Shown: positions 30,145 to 37,720, counted from the stretch's first letter. The stretch is 64,000 bases of DNA from Pseudolysinimonas sp051954455 (GCF_051954455.1 NZ_JBQCHS010000016.1:1-64000); one strand, 5' to 3'. Notes: generated by a model not told the origin, from the sequence alone. Translations and numbers: made by a program.

Positions 30145-31955
30145 GCGGCCTGCAGGGCTACCTGCCTGACCTCCTCCCGCTCGTCATGGACGGGCTCGAG
30201 GCGGACGCGCGCAAGGCCAAGTACGTCACCGACCCCGTGCTTTGGGCCAAGGACATCCTCGGCGTCGAGCTGTGGTGGAAGCAGCAGGACATCGCCTACG
30301 CGATCGCCCGCGGCGACAAGAAGTCGGTCGCCGTGCGCGCCGGCCACGGTGTCGGCAAGAGCTTCCTCTCCGCCGTGCTCGTGTGCTGGTGGATCGACGT
30401 GCACCCGCTCGGCACTGCCTTCGTCGCCACCACGGCGCCCTCCGCGGCCCAGGTGAAGGCCATCCTCTGGCGAGAGATTCGGACTCTGCACCAGCGCTCC
30501 GTCGAGCGCCACAAGGAGTTCCTGCACCTGCAGAAGGCCGGCAAGGACGCCAGCGCCTACCCCGACCACGCGCTCCCCGGCTACATCACCGGCAACGACG
30601 AGTGGAAGACGCCGCTCGGCGTGCTCGTCGCCCAGGGCCGCAAGCCGCCGGACCACAAGGAGGACGCCTTCCAGGGCATCCACGCCCAGTACGTGCTCGC
30701 CATCGGCGACGAGGCCGTCGGGCTAAACGAGGCCATGATCGACTCGCTGTCGAACATCACCTCGAACGACACCTCGCGCCGTCTGCTGATCGCCAACCCG
30801 ACCAACCCGGCATCCCGCCTCGGCCAGATCTTCTCCGGCAAGATCAACGACAAGACGGGCGAGGAGTACGGCGCCAGCTGGGACCTCCACGCCATCTCCG
30901 TGCTTGACAGCCCCAACTTCCACGGCGCCGGCCGCTGCCCCGACGACTGCGAGCGCAAGGTCGAGCACGACCAGCTGCCGTTCGGCCTGGGCATGTCCGA
31001 GGAGGCGCTGCGCGCGCTCTCGGGCCCCACGTACGTCGAGGAGAAGCGCATCGAGTTCGGCGAGGACTCGCCGCGCTACCGCTCGCGCGTGCTCGGCATG
31101 TTCGCCTACGACGCCGGCAACAACCTCTTCACCGAGTACGCCCTCGGCAAGGCCCGCGACGCGGAGTGCTTCGTCGAGGACCCGACCGGCGGCTACCTCG
31201 GCGTCGACGTCGCCCGCGCCGAGTCCGGTGACTCGACCTTCGTCTACCACGCGGTCAACGGGCTCATGTACGACTGGGTCGACGTCGAGCACGAGGATGG
31301 CCACGTCACCAGCGAGCTCGGCCCCGTCGGGGTGCGCCAGGGCACCAAGATCCGCCTCGTCGACTCCTTCCGCGGCCGCCCGTTCTCCGACCGCATCGAA
31401 GACGACCCCAACGGCGGCACCCGCCGCATCATTGGCCAGGCGACGCTCATCCACCAGCACGCCGTGGAGCTCGGCGTCTCCCAGGTCCGCGTCGACGGCT
31501 CGGGTATCGGCCAGGGCCTCATCGACGCGCTCTTCTCGATCGACCTCAAGGGGCGCCCGCGGCCGTACACGATCGTCAACATGCTCGGCTCGCACTCGAG
31601 CCCGAACATCGACGTGTGGCGCAACGACCGTGCGTTCCAGTACGACAAGCTGCGCGAGCGCATGGAGCAGGGGCTCGTCGACCTCGACCCCGCCGACGCG
31701 CTGCTGTTCGAGCAGCTGGGCGACATCCTCTACGAGGAGGGTCCGCCGAAGGGCGCCATCCAGATCGAGTCCAAGGAGTCCATGCACAAGCGCGGCGTGA
31801 AGTCGCCGGACGCGGCCGACACCTGCTACTACGCCGCCGCGATCCTACCGGGCATCGACTCCCCGCTGAACCGCGCGAAGAAGGGCGACACCTTCTTCCA
31901 GGACCCGTGGGCGATGCTCCGGCAGAAGCGCGACTACGCCGGCGCGCCCATGTAG
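30141..31955 (+). CDS. terL: Terminase large subunit
   Basis: A 604-residue protein with Walker A RAGHGVGKS (66-74), Walker B LAIGDEA (186-192) and a nuclease core starting LGVDVAR (353-359, Asp356). This is the usual ATPase plus RNase H-fold nuclease that packages DNA into proheads. All key acidic residues appear present. GTG 30141 overlaps the terS stop. Confidence 0.95.
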   Translation: MSGLQGYLPDLLPLVMDGLEADARKAKYVTDPVLWAKDILGVELWWKQQDIAYAIARGDKKSVAVRAGHGVGKSFLSAVLVCWWIDVHPLGTAFVATTAPSAAQVKAILWREIRTLHQRSVERHKEFLHLQKAGKDASAYPDHALPGYITGNDEWKTPLGVLVAQGRKPPDHKEDAFQGIHAQYVLAIGDEAVGLNEAMIDSLSNITSNDTSRRLLIANPTNPASRLGQIFSGKINDKTGEEYGASWDLHAISVLDSPNFHGAGRCPDDCERKVEHDQLPFGLGMSEEALRALSGPTYVEEKRIEFGEDSPRYRSRVLGMFAYDAGNNLFTEYALGKARDAECFVEDPTGGYLGVDVARAESGDSTFVYHAVNGLMYDWVDVEHEDGHVTSELGPVGVRQGTKIRLVDSFRGRPFSDRIEDDPNGGTRRIIGQATLIHQHAVELGVSQVRVDGSGIGQGLIDALFSIDLKGRPRPYTIVNMLGSHSSPNIDVWRNDRAFQYDKLRERMEQGLVDLDPADALLFEQLGDILYEEGPPKGAIQIESKESMHKRGVKSPDAADTCYYAAAILPGIDSPLNRAKKGDTFFQDPWAMLRQKRDYAGAPM

Positions 31956-31965
31956 CCGGCCCCGC

Positions 31966-31999
31966 TTTCTGGGAAAATCCTGAATGCAGGCTGTAAACT
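31966..31999 (+). promoter_or_regulatory. Leaderless late promoter, portal
   Basis: TAAACT (31994-31999) lies 7 nt before GTG 32007; TTTCTGGGAA (31966-31975) supplies a box related to TCCTGGGAG, with GGGAAA 17 nt before the -10. Confidence 0.6.
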
Positions 32000-32006
32000 C
32001 CCGAAT

Positions 32007-33620
32007 GTGAGTCCTGTAGCCGCCGAACCCGTCCACGAGGGCACCGCCACCGCGATGGCGCTCCGCGAGGACCAGGTCGAGATGCTCGAGCAGCTGCTCG
32101 ACCACCAGCAGACCATCAACCAGAGCCTCCTCGAGCAGGTGCGCTGGAACGCGATGCTCGCCGGCGAGGATCTGGGATGGTCCGCCGTCTCGGGCGGGGG
32201 CGTCACCCGCGAAGGACCCGACCTCGTCCAGGCCAAGGAGTGGGCGGAGAAGCTCCGCGAGGCGCTCGGCAACGTCCACATGATGCAGGGCCTTCGGCTG
32301 CGCACGAACAACATCTGGTCGGGCGGCATCCACTACAACAAGGAGGCCCTCCCGGAGGGCTCGGGGCGCGGCCAGCAGACCGCCAAGCGCGTGCGCGACC
32401 CGCTCAACCAGCGCAACTTCTTCGGCAAGCAGGCCCACGACGAGCGCGAGTCCGCGCTCTACACCGACGGGATCTACCTCGTCCTGGGCGACCCCAGCGA
32501 CTGGTCCCTCGAGCCCATCTCGATCATGGACATCGGCGCGATCGCCTACAACCCGAAGCGTGCGGACGAAATCATCGCCTACCGCCACGACTACCAGGAC
32601 TTCTCGGGCCCGGAGCCCGTGTCTCGCAAGGAGTGGCACTACACCGACCTCGCCATCGGCCGCCGCGGCCGCGCCGGCTTCGGCGTCAAGGTGCAGCAGG
32701 GCGAGACGGCCCCCGACGAGCGCGTGATCTTCGACCAGATGGTCAACACGCAGGTCGGCTGGACCCTCGGCGTCCCCGACTCCCTGCTGGCGTACGCGTG
32801 GGCGAAGGTCTACCGCGACTTCGTGATGAACGGCAAGGTCACCACCGACGCCATGGCGCAGTTCGCCTTCCAGGTCGCCACCGGCACCAAGAAGGAGACC
32901 GATACCGCGGCCGCTCGGCTGGCCGAGCCCTCGGACGCCGGCGCCACGCTCGTCGGAGCCAACACGCTCGTCCCGCTCGCCACCACCGGCAAGGCCTACG
33001 ACTTCTCGGCCGGCCGGCCGCTCCTTGCGATCGTCGCCTCGGCGCTCGAGGTCTCGCTCGTCTCCCTCGCCTCGGACTCCGAGGGGCAGACCGCTGCGGC
33101 CACCACGCTCGACCTCCCCACCCGCCTCGCCATGGAGTCGCGCCGTCAGCTCCACGTCGACTTCGACTACCGCGTGCTCACCTGGATGGGCGCCGGCCAG
33201 GGCCAGAACACCCCCGAGCTCGAGGTCACCTTCTCCTCCCTCGACGACAAGGCCGACGTCTATCGCGAGCTGCAGGCGCTCATCCTCGCGCTCAACTCCG
33301 GGCTGTACGAGCCGGAGCCGATCGAGCGCCGCATCTCTCAGCTGCTCGAGGTCACCGGCAACACCGTGCCGACCGACTGGATCCACCCGAACACCCTCAA
33401 GGCCCTCAAGGCACAGGCCAAGATCAAGGCCGATGCCGCGCCGGCGCCCGCCACGGACCCCGCCGCCGGCGACACCACCCAGACCCCCGGCGTCAACGCC
33501 GCGGGCTCGCAGGGGAAGGGCGCCACCAGCTCCACCGCCTCGCCCGAGCAGGGCCGCAGCAAGGCTTCCGGCAAGGGTGGCGACAAGGGCAACGACATCC
33601 GCACGGACACGAAGAAGTAG
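32007..33620 (+). CDS. Portal protein
   Basis: A 537-residue protein between terL and the protease. The central alpha/beta part and a stem-like helical region near 350-430, then a low-complexity Lys/Gly/Ser/Ala tail after about 465, match siphovirus portals of actinophages. It forms the dodecameric vertex for DNA entry and tail attachment. GTG 32007 has no ribosome site but a -10 element 7 nt upstream. Confidence 0.85.
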   Translation: MSPVAAEPVHEGTATAMALREDQVEMLEQLLDHQQTINQSLLEQVRWNAMLAGEDLGWSAVSGGGVTREGPDLVQAKEWAEKLREALGNVHMMQGLRLRTNNIWSGGIHYNKEALPEGSGRGQQTAKRVRDPLNQRNFFGKQAHDERESALYTDGIYLVLGDPSDWSLEPISIMDIGAIAYNPKRADEIIAYRHDYQDFSGPEPVSRKEWHYTDLAIGRRGRAGFGVKVQQGETAPDERVIFDQMVNTQVGWTLGVPDSLLAYAWAKVYRDFVMNGKVTTDAMAQFAFQVATGTKKETDTAAARLAEPSDAGATLVGANTLVPLATTGKAYDFSAGRPLLAIVASALEVSLVSLASDSEGQTAAATTLDLPTRLAMESRRQLHVDFDYRVLTWMGAGQGQNTPELEVTFSSLDDKADVYRELQALILALNSGLYEPEPIERRISQLLEVTGNTVPTDWIHPNTLKALKAQAKIKADAAPAPATDPAAGDTTQTPGVNAAGSQGKGATSSTASPEQGRSKASGKGGDKGNDIRTDTKK

Positions 33621-33628
33621 CCAGCTAA
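33617..33628. promoter_or_regulatory. Dispersed operator site 18 (GTAGCCAGCTAA)
   Basis: Full core overlapping the portal stop codon, just upstream of the protease promoter. Confidence 0.6.
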
Positions 33629-33647
33629 TCGCCTAGCTGGACGTTTT

Positions 33648-33677
33648 CTGGACGTTTCCTGGGAGTCACCATAGAGT
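33648..33677 (+). promoter_or_regulatory. Leaderless late promoter, protease
   Basis: TAGAGT (33672-33677) lies 6 nt before GTG 33684. CTGGACGTTTCCTGGGAG (33648-33665) matches the terS box at all but one position; CTGGAC is 18 nt before the -10. Confidence 0.62.
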
Positions 33678-33683
33678 GGCCTC

Positions 33684-34634
33684 GTGCCCCAGGAACTGCT
33701 CCTCTGCGAGGAGGCGAAGACCGCCACGAAGACGCCCACCGGCCGGTGGCGCGCCATCCTCGCCGTCCCCGGCAAGGGCAGCTCGGGCAACTACTCGCGC
33801 GAGATGCTCGCGGAGTACGGCCCCAAGGCCTTCCCGGCCGGCATGAAGGCGTACCTGACCCACGACGAGAAGCGCGATCCGCGCGACCTCCTGGGCCACT
33901 ACCCGGACGGTGCCTGGTTCGACCCGGATGAGGGTGTCGACGGCGCGCTCGTCTCGGAGCTCGAGCCCCTGCCGAGCAAGCGCGCCTTCGTCGAGGAGGT
34001 CGCGCCGCACGTCGCGCTCTCGCTCTTCGCCATGGGCAAGAAGGACGACGCCGGCAACATCACCGAGCTGCTCGCTCATCGGACCAACGGCGTCGACATG
34101 GTCGGCTACGGCGGCCTCGAGGGCTCGAGCCTCGGCAGCCAGATTTTCGAGCGAGCGCAGACGCTCCTCGAAGCCAGTCGTACCGCCGAGACGGTCTCGT
34201 CGGTCGAGAAGGAGAACAGCATGACCCCCGAGCAGATCGCTGCTCTCGTGGAGGGCCTCAAGGGCGCCTTCGCGGAGAGCCTCGCTCCGGTCCTGACGTT
34301 CGTCACCGAGCAGCGCGCCGCGGAGGAGGCCCGTCGTCAGGCGGAGACCGCCAACAAGGACGCCGAGCCGACCGTCAAGGAGGCCGTGGCCAAGGCCCTG
34401 GCCGACAAGAAGGCGATCGACGACGCGGAGCTCTCGGAGTCCGCCTCGGCGCGCCTCCTGGCGGCGTCGGAGAACGGCGACGACATCACCGAGGCCCTGG
34501 CCGAGGCGATCAAGGTCCGCGACGAGTACGCCTCGCGCATCACCGAGTCCACCGAGGTCACGGGCGGCCGCCGCTCCGAGACCACGACCACCCACGTCGC
34601 CGAGTCGTACTCGGTCGGCCTCTTCTCGAAGTAA
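33684..34634 (+). CDS. Prohead protease with fused scaffold domain
   Basis: A 316-residue protein. The N-terminal part (1-150) carries AYLTHDE (His60) and an ALSLF segment with Ser113, as in capsid maturation proteases. The C-terminal part (180-316) is acidic and helical, typical of scaffolding domains. The two-domain form, with internal initiation of the scaffold (34221-34634), parallels lambda C/Nu3. No ribosome site at GTG 33684; it is probably leaderless. Confidence 0.82.
   Translation: MPQELLLCEEAKTATKTPTGRWRAILAVPGKGSSGNYSREMLAEYGPKAFPAGMKAYLTHDEKRDPRDLLGHYPDGAWFDPDEGVDGALVSELEPLPSKRAFVEEVAPHVALSLFAMGKKDDAGNITELLAHRTNGVDMVGYGGLEGSSLGSQIFERAQTLLEASRTAETVSSVEKENSMTPEQIAALVEGLKGAFAESLAPVLTFVTEQRAAEEARRQAETANKDAEPTVKEAVAKALADKKAIDDAELSESASARLLAASENGDDITEALAEAIKVRDEYASRITESTEVTGGRRSETTTTHVAESYSVGLFSK
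34221..34634 (+). CDS. Internally initiated scaffolding protein
   Basis: In frame inside the protease gene, ATG 34221 (Met180) is preceded by GAAGGAGAACAGC, a strong ribosome site 7 nt away. The product would be a 137-residue acidic, coiled-coil-like scaffold. The parent gene itself lacks a ribosome site, so the scaffold could be made in excess. Confidence 0.65.
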   Translation: MTPEQIAALVEGLKGAFAESLAPVLTFVTEQRAAEEARRQAETANKDAEPTVKEAVAKALADKKAIDDAELSESASARLLAASENGDDITEALAEAIKVRDEYASRITESTEVTGGRRSETTTTHVAESYSVGLFSK

Positions 34635-34645
34635 GGAGACCTGAC

Positions 34646-35083
34646 ATGGCGCAGACCACCAAGGTCAAGCAGATCTTCGCCGACATCGAGTCGACGCGTG
34701 AGGTCTGGAAGCTCCCCGCGGCCACGCCGGGTCACACGATCGTCGCGGTCAACGGCCGCGTCGGCGTGACCATCGCCGGCACCCCGGGGCAGGTCCAGTC
34801 GATCGCGCTCGGCACGACCGGCTTCCAGATCAGCGGCATCCCGCTGCCCGACAACGGCCAGGCGCCGCTCCACTCGACGGTGCACACCACGGGCACCTTC
34901 GAGGGGCCGGTCACCGGCGGCCAGTCGACCACGGCCCAGAACACCCCGGTGTACCTGGTCATCGCGGACGGCACCCTCACCCTGACCGCCGACGGCAACA
35001 ACACGGTCAAGGCCGGCGTCGTCAACTTCCCCGAGGGCTACCGCCAGTCCGGCACGGTCCTCCCGTTCAAGATCGGAGTCTGA
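34646..35083 (+). CDS. Head decoration or capsid-stabilising protein
   Basis: A 145-residue beta-rich, Gly/Thr-rich protein (SIALGTTGFQISGIPLPDNG) between the protease/scaffold and major capsid genes, the usual place for head decoration proteins. ATG 34646 has AAGGAG upstream. The assignment rests on position and composition. Confidence 0.65.
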   Translation: MAQTTKVKQIFADIESTREVWKLPAATPGHTIVAVNGRVGVTIAGTPGQVQSIALGTTGFQISGIPLPDNGQAPLHSTVHTTGTFEGPVTGGQSTTAQNTPVYLVIADGTLTLTADGNNTVKAGVVNFPEGYRQSGTVLPFKIGV

Positions 35084-35088
35084 GCCCC

Positions 35089-36294
35089 GTGAAGGAGTTC
35101 AAGGAGCGCGTCTACGAGAACGCGTTCACCCTCGACGGCCGCCTGCACCCGCAGGTGGGCGTGTCCGACCGCAAGGTCAAGGAGGCCGCGCGCCTCTTCA
35201 AGGGCGCCATGGCCGGCAACCTCGAGCTCGACTACAAGCTGCGCGAGGCGGTGACGTCGACCGACGCCTCCGTCAACCTCACGCACGCGATCAACCTCGA
35301 GTTCGTCCCGCAGTACGACCGTGAGGTCCACCAGCTCGGCGCCTGGGCGACCACGCGCACGGTGCCGGACTTCCGGCCGGCGTTCCTCTACTCGATCTAC
35401 ACGGGCGAGGGCGACGAGACGAGCGACGAGGACGCGACCCACGAGTCGCACCTCCGCGGCAACGTGCTCGACGAGCACGGTGACCTCCCCGTCGTGCCCG
35501 AGGGCGCGCCGTACCCGATGGTCTCCATGCAGGGCGGCGTCGAGGGCTACTACCAGAAGCTGCGCAAGCGCGGTCTGCGGATCGACTGGACGTGGGAGGC
35601 GCGGGTCAACGACACCGTCGGCTTCTTCGAGCAGCTCCCGGGCGAGCTCCTGGCGGTCACGGTCGACGGGGCCATCGCGGAGTTCTTCGACGCGCTGCTC
35701 TCGGTGACCAACGCCACGCAGCTGCAGGGCGGCACCGCGATCGACGGCACCGTGATCCCGGCGAAGGCGGTGCTCTCCCCGGAGGCCGTCCAGCAGGCGA
35801 TCAAGGAGCGCGCGCTCCGCAAGATCAAGGGCAACAAGATCGGGAAGGCGACGAGCTACAACCTCTTCCTCCCGATCGGCGGCGCGGACGAGTGGGAGTT
35901 CATGCTCAAGCGGCGTGTGCTCGAGTTCCACAACGGCTCGTTCGTCGAGGCGGGCGACCGCTTCAACGTCACCGCGCTGGCCTCGGTCACGCCCGTCGAG
36001 CACGAGCGGATCAACGAGGGCGAGTGGTTCCTCGTCCCGGCGCCGGGCTCGACCCGCCGTCCGGTGATCGAGTTCCTCAACCTCCGCGGCTACGAGACGC
36101 CGGAGCTGCGCGTGCAGAACCTCACCGGCTCGTACGTCGGCGGCGGCGCGATCGCCCCGTTCCAGGGCTCCTTCGACACCGACTCGCTGGCGTACCGCCT
36201 CCGCGTCGTGAAGGGCGCCGTGCTCTGGAACGAGTACCACATCATCTGGTCGGACGGCACCGGCGGGCAGATCACCCGCCCGACGTCCGACTAG
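35089..36294 (+). CDS. Major capsid protein
   Basis: A 401-residue protein following protease, scaffold and decoration genes; length and position fit an HK97-fold capsid protein. An N-terminal charged helix (EFKERVYENAF), an E-loop-like segment near 110-150 and a beta-rich C-terminal axial domain are compatible. The start at GTG 35089 lacks a strong ribosome site, so translation may be coupled to the preceding gene 5 bp upstream. Confidence 0.82.
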   Translation: MKEFKERVYENAFTLDGRLHPQVGVSDRKVKEAARLFKGAMAGNLELDYKLREAVTSTDASVNLTHAINLEFVPQYDREVHQLGAWATTRTVPDFRPAFLYSIYTGEGDETSDEDATHESHLRGNVLDEHGDLPVVPEGAPYPMVSMQGGVEGYYQKLRKRGLRIDWTWEARVNDTVGFFEQLPGELLAVTVDGAIAEFFDALLSVTNATQLQGGTAIDGTVIPAKAVLSPEAVQQAIKERALRKIKGNKIGKATSYNLFLPIGGADEWEFMLKRRVLEFHNGSFVEAGDRFNVTALASVTPVEHERINEGEWFLVPAPGSTRRPVIEFLNLRGYETPELRVQNLTGSYVGGGAIAPFQGSFDTDSLAYRLRVVKGAVLWNEYHIIWSDGTGGQITRPTSD

Positions 36295-36311
36295 GGCCCG
36301 GCACAACACCG

Positions 36312-36343
36312 AGGGGCTCATCCGCTGCGGCGGGTGGGCCCCT
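36312..36343 (+). terminator. Terminator after the major capsid gene
   Basis: AGGGGCTCATCCGC pairs, with G-T wobbles, with GCGGGTGGGCCCCT, followed by TTGGCGTG. It separates the capsid gene from the connector gene, unusual within a head operon. Confidence 0.6.
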
Positions 36344-36356
36344 TTGGCGTGTCGGA

Positions 36357-36368
36357 TTAGCTAGCTAT
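36357..36368. promoter_or_regulatory. Dispersed operator site 19 (TTAGCTAGCTAT)
   Basis: Full core 14 bp after the capsid terminator and upstream of the connector promoter. The rightmost site found. Confidence 0.65.
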
Positions 36369-36432
36369 TGGACCTGGATGCTCGCTGAACGTAGCCTGGA
36401 CGCGTACGCGGCTCCCTCCTCCCGTACAGCGG

Positions 36433-36465
36433 GCCCCCGGGCGTGAGGATCAACCGCCCGGGGGC
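36433..36465. terminator. Perfect 11-bp GC hairpin
   Basis: GCCCCCGGGCG (36433-36443) and its complement (36455-36465) with an 11-nt loop, just upstream of the connector promoter. No T tract; possibly a second stop for capsid transcripts. Confidence 0.5.
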
Positions 36466-36484
36466 TTGACCAGCTCGTCGTCAA

Positions 36485-36506
36485 TCCTGGGAGCTTGCTG
36501 TACGCT
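36485..36506 (+). promoter_or_regulatory. Leaderless late promoter, connector
   Basis: TACGCT (36501-36506) lies 6 nt before ATG 36513; TCCTGGGAG is at 36485-36493. This favours the ATG at 36513 over the in-frame TTG-type start at 36495. Confidence 0.58.
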
Positions 36507-36512
36507 GGCTGC

Positions 36513-36956
36513 ATGGCCGACCCGACCCCCGATCCGACGAACGGCGAACTGCTCGACCCCGAGACCCCGATCGGGCAGGTGCGCGAGCTCGTCGGCGACG
36601 AGACGCCGGATCCGACGTCGAACGCCTACCTCTTCTCGGACGGCAAGATCGGCGTCGCGCTCCTCGCGTCTGGCGGCTCCCTGCTGCGCGCCTGCGGGAT
36701 CCTCGTCAAGACGCTCGCGACGCAGCAGACCCTCGCCGGCAACTCGATCGCGGCCGACGACTTCAAGATCAACTCGACGAACCGCGGCACCGACCTGCTC
36801 AAGATCGCCGAGAGCTACTTCAAGGACGCGGACGCCGCGGACGCCGCCGTCGAGGCGGCCGCCTCCGCCGGCGAGCTCGTCATCGTGAACACCCGCCTGC
36901 GCAGTTCGGCGCCCGTCTACTGCGGCAACGGTCCTCTCGCGCTCGACTGGCCGTAG
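36513..36956 (+). CDS. Head-tail connector (gp6-like adaptor)
   Basis: A 147-residue helical protein with the connector pattern: PIGQVRELVGD, YLFSDGKI, a Gly-Gly-Ser helix (ASGGSLLRACGILVKTLA) and a final helix (TDLLKIAESYFKDADAADAA). Such adaptors bind below the portal and complete the head. It is the last structural gene in the window; its 3' 40 bp overlap a convergent gene. No second connector, stopper, tail terminator or tail tube gene follows. Confidence 0.72.
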   Translation: MADPTPDPTNGELLDPETPIGQVRELVGDETPDPTSNAYLFSDGKIGVALLASGGSLLRACGILVKTLATQQTLAGNSIAADDFKINSTNRGTDLLKIAESYFKDADAADAAVEAAASAGELVIVNTRLRSSAPVYCGNGPLALDWP

Positions 36957-37210
36957 AACGGCGCCAGGCGGGGCGTGGGGCCCGGCCACTGGTCCTCGCG
37001 CCCGTACCGCCACAGCGCGACCGCGGCGTCCCTGAGCGACGTCGTGCGCCCGATGGGGACCGCTTCGTCGCCGCGGCGCAGCCAGACCTCGAGGCCGTCC
37101 TCCGCGGGCACGATGGCGCCCTCGGGGTTGCCGAACCGCGTGCGGCGCATCTTCCAGCCGCCCGGCAGCCGCCGCAGCTCCTGGACCGGATGCCAGAAGC
37201 CGCTGCTCAT
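36917..37210 (-). CDS. Hypothetical protein, 97 aa, convergent with connector
   Basis: ATG 37210 overlaps the upstream stop (TGATG). Trp-rich basic protein (WKMRRTRFGNPEGAIV, VALWRYGREDQW). Its end overlaps the connector gene by 40 bp. Located inside the att boundary, so it is counted as element-encoded. Unknown. Confidence 0.6.
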   Translation of the reverse strand: MSSGFWHPVQELRRLPGGWKMRRTRFGNPEGAIVPAEDGLEVWLRRGDEAVPIGRTTSLRDAAVALWRYGREDQWPGPTPRLAPFYGQSSARGPLPQ

Positions 37211-37431
37211 CAGTGCGCGGCGCGCTCCGCGGCCCGGCGCTCGAGCTCGGCGCCCACGCGTGCGTCGATGTCGCGTTGCTTCTGGGCGGCGCGCTGGTTG
37301 CGCTCCACGCGCCGCGCGCGGGCGCCGATGGTCGCCTTGCTGCCGAAGCCGGTGACGCCAGCCCAGATCAGCGCGCCGGCGCCGCCGAGGATGACGATGC
37401 CGACGATGATGCCGATGACTGCGCCTACCAT
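37210..37431 (-). CDS. Small membrane protein, 73 aa
   Basis: ATG 37431. N-terminal hydrophobic Gly/Ile-rich helix (about 2-28), then a basic helical tail (RARRVERNQRAAQKQRD). Single-pass with a cytoplasmic tail. First of a two-gene leftward pair next to the tRNA, possibly expressed in the lysogen. Confidence 0.6.
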   Translation of the reverse strand: MVGAVIGIIVGIVILGGAGALIWAGVTGFGSKATIGARARRVERNQRAAQKQRDIDARVGAELERRAAERAAH

Positions 37432-37483
37432 GCGGGTCAGCGTAGCGGGCGCCGACGACGCGGGCGAGCCCCCGAGGGGGTGA

Positions 37484-37559
37484 TGGAGCCGCCTGTGGGA
37501 ATCGAACCCACGACCTACGCTTTACGAGAGCGTCGCTCTGCCGACTGAGCTAAGGCGGC
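37484..37559 (-). tRNA. tRNA-Thr(CGT), element-borne, complete
   Basis: A 76-nt cloverleaf on the minus strand. The acceptor GCCGCCT pairs with AGGCGGC, anticodon stem ACGCT/AGCGT has loop CTCGTAA (anticodon CGT for ACG), T arm GTGGG-TTCGATT-CCCAC, discriminator T and encoded CCA (37484-37486). It lies just inside the right att site. Its anticodon stem differs from that of the split copy (37711-37751), while their first 26 nt are the same. It probably replaces the host tRNA destroyed by integration. Confidence 0.93.
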
Positions 37560-37654
37560 GGCCGTGGCCCCATGGGGCCGACGTCGAGCCTACCGGATCC
37601 TGGCCGTTGCCCCATTTCTGCCCCATGAGGCGGGATCCGCTCGGGCCGGGAAAC

Positions 37655-37679
37655 AAAAAACCCCCCGGCTGACCAGGGG
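37655..37679 (-). terminator. Intrinsic terminator between the split and intact tRNA-Thr
   Basis: On the minus strand a CCCC-T-GG/CC-GGGG stem with TCAG loop is followed by GG and six T. It would stop transcription from the disrupted host tRNA promoter before the element tRNA. Confidence 0.75.
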
Positions 37680-37710
37680 TTCTTCGGAAGTTGCGAGCTC
37701 GCGATTCAAT

Positions 37711-37720
37711 CATTACGAGT
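37711..37720. other. Right attachment core (attR or attL) in tRNA anticodon loop
   Basis: CTCGTAATGA on the minus strand: the host tRNA anticodon loop plus three stem bases. Left of it the sequence no longer fits a tRNA. The strand-exchange core must lie in or next to this decamer. Confidence 0.72.

Larger units (their letters stand above)
1..37720. mobile_element. Integrated phage-like element (prophage or large satellite), left end outside window
   Basis: Gene content is phage-like throughout: Sak4-type recombinase, Cas4-like nuclease, dNMP kinase, DnaQ exonuclease, terminase, portal, protease and capsid. Most genes are tiny and overlap by 1-4 bp. The right boundary is placed at the anticodon loop of a split host tRNA-Thr (37711-37720), because ordinary chromosomal genes begin directly beyond it. 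The left boundary, integrase, repressor, tail and lysis genes are not in the window. A short palindrome (TTAGC-NN-GCTAA and near variants) recurs about 19 times across this interval and was not seen to its right, which supports treating it as one unit. Whether it is a complete phage or a capsid-bearing satellite cannot be decided here. Confidence 0.93.

Noticed and set aside
1..37720. LexA-controlled prophage promoter
   Set aside because: No TCGAAC-N4-GTTCGA site was seen in the element; only the host box at 58461 was found.
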